Of a stretch of DNA of 64,000 nt, positions 55,567 through 63,568 are shown piece by piece. The stretch covers positions 1,716,001-1,780,000 of the forward strand of contig NZ_CP075175.1 in the NCBI RefSeq assembly GCF_021223605.1. Reading direction: 5' to 3'. The notes beneath the pieces were generated by a model, which worked only from the letters and a program-made list of their open reading frames with translations, made no database searches and was not told the origin of the DNA. A program made the position numbers and the translations under genes. The stretch comes from Paenibacillus sp. 481 (GTDB taxonomy: Bacteria; Bacillota; Bacilli; Paenibacillales; Paenibacillaceae). Each line of letters opens with the position of its first letter. Position 1 is the stretch's first letter.

Positions 55567-55925
55567 TTACTTGTTCCATTTACGTCTATTTTCTTTTCGT
55601 TACAATACCTGTGAATTTGAATAACTATAAGTTCCGCCTTTATTCCTAGGAACTATATGATCAATCTGCCATTCATTTTGTGAAGGCGTTACCCCTCTTT
55701 GGCTCTTTTTCGGCTTAACAAGCTGTTTACCTGATTGGTCAGAACGCACTATTCCACCAAACGAACTAATTATTCCGGCTGCCACAGTTGCCATAATAGC
55801 CTCTGTTTACCATACACTATAAGCATCAAGTAGCTGACCTTTTGCCCAATCTGCGTCTCCCGAGCTGTTTCCGTAAGTGATTGTTTGAGTTAATACACCG
55901 TACAAATACTTAAACTGATTGTTGT
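55567..55925 (-). pseudogene. Orphan RHS tip, HNH nuclease toxin broken by two ochre codons
   Basis: The linker (NNNQFKYLYGVLTQT, LLDAYSVW) is clearly related to the linker of the tip at 49216. Its next codon is TAA (55807-55809), where that copy has CAA for Gln. It continues TEAIMATVAAGII, then the HNH core SQNEWQIDHIVPRNKGGTYS...SNSQVL. A second TAA (55600-55602) follows, and then in frame RKENRRKWNK and the natural stop at 55567. HNH toxins usually read ...SR-EN-RK-NK here, so the second TAA probably replaced TCA. The tip is inactive while the following immunity gene is intact. Confidence 0.85.
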
Positions 55926-55936
55926 TCTCCTCACTA

Positions 55937-56118
55937 TAATAGGATGCGTGTTAAATAGTTGCGTGAGTCATAGCTGTATTGAGCCTATTTTAACTTGGGC
56001 GGGTTGGTGCTTGTTACCGTGCTGCGATTATCGCGTGCATCATATGTGTAGGTGAACGGCGTGCCGTTCTCATTTTTGATGGTAATATTGCTGTTGTTGT
56101 CGTAGTTGTATTGGTACT
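55937..56118 (-). pseudogene. Short RHS core fragment
   Basis: The minus strand reads YQYNYDNNSNITIKNENG, TYTYDARDNRSTV, AQYSYDSRNYLTR, equivalent to the core near 58240-58450 of the full gene, with a stop in the middle (NPPKLK*). It joins directly to the HNH linker near 55930, skipping about 160 codons of core, so a deletion made this chimera. Confidence 0.82.
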
Positions 56119-56254
56119 ACCCAAATGACGTCTTATATAATTAAAGCGTGAATGTACGTACAAACGAAAATTATGAAATCTTTGTATAGATAATACATGG
56201 GCTATATATGTTATTGGATAAATGATGAGTTCATTCGGCACTGGGTAGCCCCCA

Positions 56255-56292
56255 AAAGAAAAACCTTGAAAGCATTAAGCCATTCAAGGTTT
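56255..56292 (-). terminator. CCTTGA/TCAAGG family terminator, copy 4
   Basis: AAACCTTGAA...TTCAAGGTTT, a 10-bp stem followed by TTCTTTTGG on the minus strand, 29 bp after the Imm53-like stop. Confidence 0.87.
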
Positions 56293-56320
56293 AAATATAA
56301 CTTTGGAGCAATCACTATTT

Positions 56321-56614
56321 CTATTCTTTATTAGAAGCCCACTTTCTAAAGCAATTTAGGATTTCTTCTAGATTCATTGCCCCTCCAGCACCACTAAATA
56401 CTCCATCTCTCACAATACAGTAGTACCAATCTTCTTCGTCTCTTTCGATTTCTATCGATTCAAAATGTTCATTTTCTAAACAGGTATCAACTAAGTTTAT
56501 TTCAACAGACCAACCAGGATTATCGACAGTATCGATTTTAACACCATAGGTATGCTCCCAATCACCATTACAGTTTTGATAATACCATTTCTGTATCCAT
56601 TGTAAAGTATCCAT
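56321..56614 (-). CDS. Imm53-family immunity protein
   Basis: A 97-residue protein whose opening LQWIQKWYYQNCNGDWEHTYGVKI and DNPGWSVEINLVDT are the signature of the Imm53 family (PF15580). VRDGVFSGAGGAMNLEEILNCFRKWA follows. It lies downstream of the main RHS gene's own immunity gene with no toxin tip in front, so it is an extra or orphan immunity gene that could protect against kin carrying another tip. Confidence 0.86.
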   Translation of the reverse strand: MDTLQWIQKWYYQNCNGDWEHTYGVKIDTVDNPGWSVEINLVDTCLENEHFESIEIERDEEDWYYCIVRDGVFSGAGGAMNLEEILNCFRKWASNKE

Positions 56615-56728
56615 ATTCTCTACCTCTTTTTAAGGCCCTCTTCTAGGATATTGAGCTGTAACCCGCAGAATATAGGAAAAGTGTCCATTCTACGGGTACA
56701 GTTTATTAACTCACATGTGGCTCCAGTA

Positions 56729-57049
56729 TTAATCAAAGCTTAAATAATCATCCTCTACAGACCCATCCAAGTTATAAACGATTTTATAACTTGCAGCATA
56801 CCTCTCTTTGTATCGAACTCTTATGTCCACCACAATATGGTTGTAGTCTTCCAAAGGCCAGTTAGTAATTGAAAATAATATCTTTTGAATAAATACTTCA
56901 ATAAAGCTAGCATCATAATTAGGGAAGTCACTGTTAAACACATCTGCGTACTCATCCTGATACGAATTAAAATAATTCCAGAAACTTTCAATACATTTTT
57001 CCTCTACACCATGCTCCTTAACCCAACGTTTTATCTCGGCTACATTCAT
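56729..57049 (-). CDS. Putative cognate immunity protein of the complete RHS toxin
   Basis: A 106-residue, acidic, soluble protein (IKRWVKEHGVEEKCIESFWNYF, SFIEVFIQKILFSITNWPL, VVDIRVRYKERYAASYKIVY, SVEDDYLSFD). It starts 11 bp after the RHS stop and has GGGGAGG before its ATG. I do not recognise the family. The location makes it the likely partner of the tip at 57061-57700. Confidence 0.75.
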   Translation of the reverse strand: MNVAEIKRWVKEHGVEEKCIESFWNYFNSYQDEYADVFNSDFPNYDASFIEVFIQKILFSITNWPLEDYNHIVVDIRVRYKERYAASYKIVYNLDGSVEDDYLSFD

Positions 57050-57060
57050 TATATCCTCCC

Positions 57061-60000
57061 CTATTTATGCAAACCTTTGTCAAAGTGATTAAAGATAAAT
57101 CCTTTTGACTTATTGTCATAATTACCGTAAATTCTCCAATCACCGTATCTCTTGTCTTTAACTTTGATTTCATACTGGTAGCTTCTTTTTCCAAAAGTTG
57201 CACCTTTACCAGATAATCTTTTTATTCCACTTTGTCCCTCAGGACCGACTTCTCCTTTCTCCATAGCTTTTATAAAGACCTCTATTCCTTCTTTACCAAA
57301 CCTGTTCCTAACCTCATTGTAAACAGAATGCTTGATAAATCCAGCCCCGACTTGTTTTATAACTGCTGGTCCAATTCCACCTGCCAAGGAGAACATGCTT
57401 TCATCAGACCAAGCAAAAAGACCAAAGCCATAAGGATCGTTCTCAATCCATTTAATTGTGCTGTTCCAAGCTAGTTGCCTGACTATCTTTTCTGGAACCA
57501 TTACATCAGAACTTTGCATGATGTCAGATTCTTTAATACCTGCTTTATGCATTTTTTGTCTTAATGTATTTGCTTCATTTGCCCATTTTTTATAATCGCC
57601 ACCTGATGACTTTGCTTTGTCGTACTGCCACTTCATTTCATTAAGCATCCAGTTTGATGTAATGCTAGTTTTCCAATGTCCACTAGGGTCGATATGATTT
57701 AACGGGCTGTTCTCCACATACGTATACAGGTTTAAACTCATTGGGCTACCCAGTTCCCCTTCATACGTGTCTTCGGTTGTGAATCGTCCAATACTCGGGT
57801 CGTACCAACGAGAACGCAAGTATTGCAGGTTTGTTGTGCTATCCCAATACTCGCTAGAGTAGCGAAAAATGTTCGGGACTAGCTCCGACGCGGTGAGCGG
57901 CTTGCCCCAGATGTCGTACGTGTACTTGTTCAGCACGGTTCCTTGGCTATCGCGAATCTCGGTGACGTCACCGTGGCCGTTGGTCAGGTAGGATTGCATT
58001 TGGTTCGAGCTCGCGACTTGGCGGCCCAGTAGGCGGCCTTTCGGGTCGTGAACGTACATATACATGATCGTCACGGTGCCATTTGGCTCAACTTTGCCTT
58101 CTGCGACGATGATTTTGCGGTCGTCGTAGTAGTAGCGGGTGGTCTCGCCAGCTTGGCTGCGCTCGACCATAAGACCGTCGCCGTTGTAGCGGTACGTAAC
58201 GGTGTTGCCGTCTTCGGTGACTGCGCGTGTTAAACGGTTGCGTGAGTCATAGCTGTATTGGGCGCCTTTTTGCACAGGTGGATTGGTCGTCGTTAGCGTA
58301 CTTCGATTGTCGCGTGCGTCGTAGGTGTACGTTTCGTTGAACTGGCTGTTCGTTTGAATGCGATTGAGCTTGTCATAGGTGAAGGTGAACGAATTACCGC
58401 TTTCACTTTTAAGAATAATATTGCGGTTGTTGTCATAGTCGTACTGGAAATTTTCGAGTATACGAATGCTGCCTAGAATCTGTGTAATCCCGGAGAGGTT
58501 TAAACCGTCATAGGTGTACATTTCGCTGATGTGCCGGGATAAACTAAGCTCCATCAAGTTCGTTTGGGATAAGTCGTAGGTGTACTTCACTTTTTCTAGT
58601 ACTTTGTTGTTTCGATCTATGACTTGCAATGACGTTGGATGCGAGAACAAGGGAGCGTAGTTCACCGTCAGAGCAGAGCTAAAACTTGGCGAGGATACAG
58701 TCTGTTTCGTCCGTAAGCCTCTAACCTCATACTCGTAACTCAACGTGGTCTTGTCCGGATACGTGATCGATTGCAATTCTCCAGTTGGAAAATACGCATA
58801 GTTCGTTGTGCCCGTTGCATCCGTCATTACGGTGCGATTGCCGCTGGCATCATATGCATACGTAACACCTTCTTCTGGGATTGGCGTCGTGCTGCTCGTG
58901 AGGAAGTTACGGTTGCTGTAGCCGAACTGGTGCACTTGACCTTTGCGGTCGATGCTTTTGACCAAATTGTTGTTAGCGTCATGGTAGAATCGTTTGCTCT
59001 GGTTCTTCGGGTCGATCTGCTCAATTAAGCGGCCGATTTCATCGTATCGCTTCTTGAGTACCGTTCCGTCTGCGTACTGAATTTGAACCAAATTTCCAGC
59101 CAGATTGTACGTATAGGCTGTACGCTTTCCTTCCGCATCGATGACGGCGGTGAGACGGCTTAAAGCGTCGTACTCGTATTTCGTTTCGTTGCCGTTGGCA
59201 TCGCGCATCGAAACGACGTTGCCTACGAAGTCATACGTGTACTGGGCCAGTACGACCGCTCCTGTTGGCTTGAGCTCTTCGCGTTTCACAACACGATCTA
59301 GCACGTCATACGTTTCCCGAATTCGATTGCCCCTACCGTCAATGCTGACCTTCGTGTTCTCGATGTCGTTATACTCGTATTGCTTCACTTGGCTGCCAGC
59401 GGTCTCTTTGATCACTCGGTCCCAAGCGTCATAGGTGTACTCGACAAATTGTCCTGTAAACGTTCCTTTACGGATCAATCGCCCATGTGTATCGTACGCA
59501 TGATTGGCAGCTCCCCGACCATTCGACTCCCGGATCAAATTACCGATCGGATCAAAAGCCTTCTCGGTAACATGCCCCCGTGGATCGGTGACGGTAATCG
59601 TGTTCTGGACATCATTATACACGATTGTCGTTTGGGTATTGTCCGGGTATTTCTCCGCGATGACTCTTCCTAGTTTATCATACGTAGACGTTGTCGCGTG
59701 ACGGTTGCCATCGGTGTAGGAGATCATATCTCCCGTGAACCGATTATAGTCGGCCTCCTTCACAATAGTCGTCACCTGACCCTCTGCATTCTTGACATCC
59801 ACCGTTTGCTTAGTCGGGAAGAAAGCACCCAATTGTGGGCTAAACTCCTGCTTGACGACGGTATCCTGTTGCTCTCCCCGTATCCGAACCGTGATCGGAT
59901 TTCCATTCGGGTCGTATTCCCGCTGAACCTGCTGCAATAACGCACCTTGATTATTTTTGCTGAGCATTTGCGTCATCTCGCCATGGTTCGGATCATACTT

Positions 60001-62100
60001 GTACTCGGTCACCAACTGTGTCTGCGCATTCAGCGCTTGAACACTGCTTAGTAACGCGCGTCCAACCCTTTTGGAAATCGTAGCTGTCGGCAACGAATAG
60101 TCGTAGCGGTTGGTTACGTTAAGCGGGTTCGTTTCCGATACGACCAAGCCCCAATCGGCGGTATCATATTGTCGGACGGTCGTCTTCTTAGGTGCATGAA
60201 GAGCACCGTCCTGAAAGCTTTCCTCAATCCGCGTTGGGTTCGGCTTCTCTCTCTCATAGCTGTACTGGACACGCTTCGATTGGTTCGTGTTGTTTACCTT
60301 ACTTACCACCTCAGTATTAAAAATCTTAGGTGGTTCATAGAAACTAGCAGGCCGTCGCTCATACGTGTGCATCGTTGATTTCAAGCCGTCATCTACAGTC
60401 GTCGTTAACGTATATTTTTCGTCATACTTGGAACTGCCGTGTATTTTATACGTTAGCGCGGTCGAGTTCATCTTCGTCTGGGAGGCCGAACTGTACGACA
60501 CGTGACGGGAGGAATAGTATATGCTTTGTTCCACCGCATAGGGTCCAATACTCATTTCCCATGCACCGAGGATGCCAAATTGAGAGAGCGCTTTGGTCGG
60601 ATGCTCGATCGATGTCAGTAAGATCGCTTTGTTCTGCCCATACGTTTCAAGCTTCTCGGAAGGGTGGCTTACGTATCGGTACTTCTCCATCAGATTAAAC
60701 TGCAAGTTATTCCATTCTCGATATCCGTATTTCGTTGAACGACCTAATGGGTCAATGACTTCGTCTAGCACTTCCAGTTCACGAAACTTTCCATTTGGCC
60801 CATCGCCGATTTTACGTTTCTTATAAATAACCTTCTTATCATCCATGCTTACTGTCACCGTATGATTGATCTTATCGTAAGCAAACCACATTTGGTTATT
60901 AACCTTTCCGTCTTTGGAAGAACTGACAATAAACCAAAGCACCTCCTCTTCCATGGAGGGCCCTTGATACATAAACTCGACCCAGTTGCCAAACTTGTCG
61001 TCCATTCGAACCAACTTACCGTCTAAGCTAAAATATTGTTTGATGCCACTTTTATGATCCTTCAGGACAGAATCTGGTCTTTTACCACTTATTTTGGTGA
61101 CCAATCTCTCTTCTTCGGTTGCCGCATCAAACGTCAAGTCCTTATAAGGATAACCGAGCAACGATAGCTTATTGATCCCATGAGGATCGCCAAGGGGATA
61201 GGAGCCGACACCTGCGATGTAAATGGAACGCTCTTCATTCACCTTCCAGGCATTTCGGATATAGGAAATATCCCAGATCCACCCTTTTCCTAACGCGTGC
61301 AATTCATCTTCAGGAGTAGGACGCGTGCTGTTGGTATCATTGGTGACGTAGATATCATCCTTCGCGCGGCTGCTGTCATACACTCTCCGAAGCGCAAATC
61401 CCATGCCATTAGCACCGGACATGACCAAATCGGTGGCGGATACTTGCAGCGAACCGTCGATCGTCGAGATTTGTTCATTATCCGAGCCGATGGTATAAGG
61501 CGCTTGATCGGGCTTATGCGCTCTCTGTTTGAGTGCAATTTGATCATATGGACTTGTGTTAAGTAGCCCGTCCTGTAAGCTATACACGTGGTCCGTGACA
61601 GAGTTGGCGCTTGCCTTGTCCAGAATAGGCTTAGGTTTAGGTACAGCCTTCGCCTTGGCATAGACCGCGTCCGTTACACTCTTTATTTTGTTCATATGGT
61701 TCAAGTTCATGTTGTGTAGGGTTAATGGATCTAGTGGAAGGTTGGGGTACTGAGCTGTCATGAATTTCTCGTAGGAGTTGCCCTGCTGCTTCTTTTCTAA
61801 GCCTTGGTAAATATGATGAAGCTGGTATCCCTTCGCCATTTCACTCAGAACCCAGTCGCGATTGACATCGAACTGATAAGTTACCGAGGTGACGGTGATG
61901 AGATTGTCCAGATCGTCTGCGCTCATCGTTTGATCGGTTGAATTCAACTTGAAAGAAGGTGGATAGACCGCTTGGGTAACCGAAGACAGTGTCTTCGTGC
62001 TTGGACGAGTCAGGGCTTGTCTGCCTTCAGCTGGAGCAAGCGGCAAGCTGGTTAGGGTCATTACAACAATGAGTAAGATAGATACATATTTTTTCATCAT
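57061..62100 (-). CDS. Complete secreted RHS/YD-repeat polymorphic toxin
   Basis: A 1679-residue protein. The signal peptide is residues 2-25 (VSILLIVVMTLTSLPLAPAEG). Residues 30-640 are an N-terminal region with DGSLQVSATDLVMSGANGMGF and YDSSRAKDDIY. YD repeats fill about 640-1450 (YEYDALSRLTAVIDAEG, YTYNLAGNLVQIQYADG, YRYNGDGLMVERSQ), forming the cocoon-like shell of RHS toxins. The core ends with YLRSRWYDPSIGRFTTEDTYEG and NHIDPSGH. The tip of about 200 residues ends GATFGKRSYQYEIKVKDKRYGDWRIYGNY...FNHFDKGLHK, which looks like a small RNase-type fold but cannot be assigned. Exported Gram-positive relatives (WapA) act in contact-dependent competition. It is coupled (ATGA) to a small upstream gene. 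Confidence 0.93.
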   Translation of the reverse strand: MMKKYVSILLIVVMTLTSLPLAPAEGRQALTRPSTKTLSSVTQAVYPPSFKLNSTDQTMSADDLDNLITVTSVTYQFDVNRDWVLSEMAKGYQLHHIYQGLEKKQQGNSYEKFMTAQYPNLPLDPLTLHNMNLNHMNKIKSVTDAVYAKAKAVPKPKPILDKASANSVTDHVYSLQDGLLNTSPYDQIALKQRAHKPDQAPYTIGSDNEQISTIDGSLQVSATDLVMSGANGMGFALRRVYDSSRAKDDIYVTNDTNSTRPTPEDELHALGKGWIWDISYIRNAWKVNEERSIYIAGVGSYPLGDPHGINKLSLLGYPYKDLTFDAATEEERLVTKISGKRPDSVLKDHKSGIKQYFSLDGKLVRMDDKFGNWVEFMYQGPSMEEEVLWFIVSSSKDGKVNNQMWFAYDKINHTVTVSMDDKKVIYKKRKIGDGPNGKFRELEVLDEVIDPLGRSTKYGYREWNNLQFNLMEKYRYVSHPSEKLETYGQNKAILLTSIEHPTKALSQFGILGAWEMSIGPYAVEQSIYYSSRHVSYSSASQTKMNSTALTYKIHGSSKYDEKYTLTTTVDDGLKSTMHTYERRPASFYEPPKIFNTEVVSKVNNTNQSKRVQYSYEREKPNPTRIEESFQDGALHAPKKTTVRQYDTADWGLVVSETNPLNVTNRYDYSLPTATISKRVGRALLSSVQALNAQTQLVTEYKYDPNHGEMTQMLSKNNQGALLQQVQREYDPNGNPITVRIRGEQQDTVVKQEFSPQLGAFFPTKQTVDVKNAEGQVTTIVKEADYNRFTGDMISYTDGNRHATTSTYDKLGRVIAEKYPDNTQTTIVYNDVQNTITVTDPRGHVTEKAFDPIGNLIRESNGRGAANHAYDTHGRLIRKGTFTGQFVEYTYDAWDRVIKETAGSQVKQYEYNDIENTKVSIDGRGNRIRETYDVLDRVVKREELKPTGAVVLAQYTYDFVGNVVSMRDANGNETKYEYDALSRLTAVIDAEGKRTAYTYNLAGNLVQIQYADGTVLKKRYDEIGRLIEQIDPKNQSKRFYHDANNNLVKSIDRKGQVHQFGYSNRNFLTSSTTPIPEEGVTYAYDASGNRTVMTDATGTTNYAYFPTGELQSITYPDKTTLSYEYEVRGLRTKQTVSSPSFSSALTVNYAPLFSHPTSLQVIDRNNKVLEKVKYTYDLSQTNLMELSLSRHISEMYTYDGLNLSGITQILGSIRILENFQYDYDNNRNIILKSESGNSFTFTYDKLNRIQTNSQFNETYTYDARDNRSTLTTTNPPVQKGAQYSYDSRNRLTRAVTEDGNTVTYRYNGDGLMVERSQAGETTRYYYDDRKIIVAEGKVEPNGTVTIMYMYVHDPKGRLLGRQVASSNQMQSYLTNGHGDVTEIRDSQGTVLNKYTYDIWGKPLTASELVPNIFRYSSEYWDSTTNLQYLRSRWYDPSIGRFTTEDTYEGELGSPMSLNLYTYVENSPLNHIDPSGHWKTSITSNWMLNEMKWQYDKAKSSGGDYKKWANEANTLRQKMHKAGIKESDIMQSSDVMVPEKIVRQLAWNSTIKWIENDPYGFGLFAWSDESMFSLAGGIGPAVIKQVGAGFIKHSVYNEVRNRFGKEGIEVFIKAMEKGEVGPEGQSGIKRLSGKGATFGKRSYQYEIKVKDKRYGDWRIYGNYDNKSKGFIFNHFDKGLHK
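57769..59163 (-). repeat. 1.4-kb direct repeat of the RHS core, copy B (in the complete gene)
   Basis: Counterpart of 51109-52503. Same orientation, so recombination between them would delete about 6.7 kb and swap the ART-like tip onto the expressed gene. Confidence 0.92.
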
Positions 62101-62495
62101 TTAATAGAGCTCCCTATATTTTTTTCATTCTCATTTTGCGATACATCATTCAGTGTCTGGACGGTAGTTGGAGATTGTACATCTTCGCTACGTATTTCCA
62201 ATGCAGCAGATGAGCTTACACTAGAAGCTGAAGCTGGCTTAACCTTCTCCTTTTTAAGGAGATTCCCATTTGGGTCATACGTAAAAATTATCCTTGAGCC
62301 ATCTTTCAACAATAGAGAGACTAGCTTCCCTGTCTCATCATACGCATACACCTGATCCTTTACATTCAGTTGCAATTCCACGATATTGGTGTCTACTTTC
62401 TGAACAGATGTAGAAGCTGCAAGCGCAGTATGTGCGTTCATATCTACACACCCAAGCAAAAGAAAACATAGCCAACCGATACGAAATTTCTTCAT
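62097..62495 (-). CDS. Small secreted YD-repeat protein coupled to the RHS gene
   Basis: A 132-residue protein from ATG 62495, with a signal peptide (FRIGWLCFLLLGCVDMNAHTALAA) and possible lipobox LLGC. The middle carries one YD-like repeat pair (VYAYDETGKLVSLLLKDGSRIIFTYD, split over 50-80), the same type as the RHS core. The tail is Ser/Asn/Glu-rich. Its stop overlaps the RHS start by ATGA. It may be a chaperone-like or secretion partner of the toxin, or a detached N-terminal repeat; both are inference. Confidence 0.8.
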   Translation of the reverse strand: MKKFRIGWLCFLLLGCVDMNAHTALAASTSVQKVDTNIVELQLNVKDQVYAYDETGKLVSLLLKDGSRIIFTYDPNGNLLKKEKVKPASASSVSSSAALEIRSEDVQSPTTVQTLNDVSQNENEKNIGSSIK

Positions 62496-62893
62496 CTCCC
62501 AATCCTCTCCTATCGGAAATTTTCACCATATTCCTTCTCTTATGTGCTAGTCATACCTAATTATCCTTTATTAGGTTTCAAATTGAATTCCTCCTTTTTA
62601 TTGATTTTACTAGCACCATTTAAATATATAGGCAGTTGTACTAATTTCCTGTGATATAAAAAAAGAGAAACTTAATTAGCATGAGGTGATAGAAAAAAAC
62701 ATCTATAGAAGTAAATGTGATATCAGGCCTGCCAGAAAGCTATAAAAGAAAGGGCACTATCATGAACATGTCCTGCAAAGGAACGCCCGCTGATAATGCC
62801 CTCAATGAATCATTTCATTTCATTCCATACTTAAGTCAAAAACGTACCATCTCGAAGATTTGACCTGTACAACGACAGTCGTCGCGGAACAAA
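62496..62893. other. Upstream region of the RHS operon
   Basis: An AT-rich stretch of about 400 bp. It must hold the promoter for the small YD gene and the RHS gene. No further gene is seen. It also contains the terminator at 62745-62801. Confidence 0.5.
62745..62801 (-). terminator. Terminator of the quinone reductase-hydrolase operon
   Basis: GGGCATTATCA and TGATAGTGCCC pair (one G-T/A-C difference) around a long loop, followed on the minus strand by TTTCTTTTATA. Confidence 0.75.
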
Positions 62894-63568
62894 CTATTCC
62901 AATCTATTTTCCTCTAGCAAAGCCGCTATACGCTCTCGGAACTCACCCAGATACTTCTCCCGCTGCTCCGCAGACACATGAGCAGGCTGCCAAGCCGCAT
63001 AATGAGGTAGCACATCCAGTCCACAATATCGTAACGTGCCATGCTCGATCGGATGCAAATGATGCTCCAAGATTCCTAAATCATCTTTAGAATCGTAGCG
63101 CTCCGGCTCCGCTCCAGTTGTAAATACGAGCATCGCACGCTTTCCTTTTAACGGGCCGTTCGCAAACGTTTGATTCCGTCCATACGCAAAGCCTGGCGTC
63201 AACACACGGTCGAGCCAGCCCTTTAAAATGGCCGGAACGGAGTGCCACCATAATGGAAATATAAATATAATTAAATCCGACTCCGATAGCTTTTGCTGCT
63301 CTAGCACGATATCTGGTGACAGACTGCCATTTTCATAAGCATACCGTTGTTCGGCACCATATTTTAAATAATCAGGATTGTTAGGCGATACAAAATCGCC
63401 CCAGTCCGCCGTAGGCTTAAACGACATGTGGTACAAATCAGATAGTTGCGTAACATAACCTTGCTGAGTAAATACATCTATAGCCGCATCTTTAAGCGCA
63501 CCGCAGAACGATTGCGGCTCATGGTGAGCAAGCACGATAAATGGCTTCATTTTCATTTTCATCTTCAT
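62894..63568 (-). CDS. NAD(P)H dehydrogenase (quinone)-like flavoprotein
   Basis: A 224-residue protein of the flavodoxin-like NQO1/KefF/MdaB family (PF02525). It has FIVLAHHEPQSFCGALKDAA for FMN/FAD phosphate binding, SDLYHMSFKPTADW, the conserved DLIIFIFPLWWHSVPAILKGWLDRVLTPGFAY, and GKRAMLVFTTGAEPERY. It reduces quinones or similar acceptors by two electrons from NAD(P)H. ATGAAGATGAAAATGAAAATGAAG at the start gives four possible Met starts; the first overlaps the stop of the upstream hydrolase gene (ATGA). Confidence 0.92.
   Translation of the reverse strand: MKMKMKMKPFIVLAHHEPQSFCGALKDAAIDVFTQQGYVTQLSDLYHMSFKPTADWGDFVSPNNPDYLKYGAEQRYAYENGSLSPDIVLEQQKLSESDLIIFIFPLWWHSVPAILKGWLDRVLTPGFAYGRNQTFANGPLKGKRAMLVFTTGAEPERYDSKDDLGILEHHLHPIEHGTLRYCGLDVLPHYAAWQPAHVSAEQREKYLGEFRERIAALLEENRLE

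Noticed and set aside
58827..59024. Short ORFs on either strand inside the RHS core
   Set aside because: Shadows of the YD-repeat reading frame; the same shadows recur at the repeat copy 6660 bp away.
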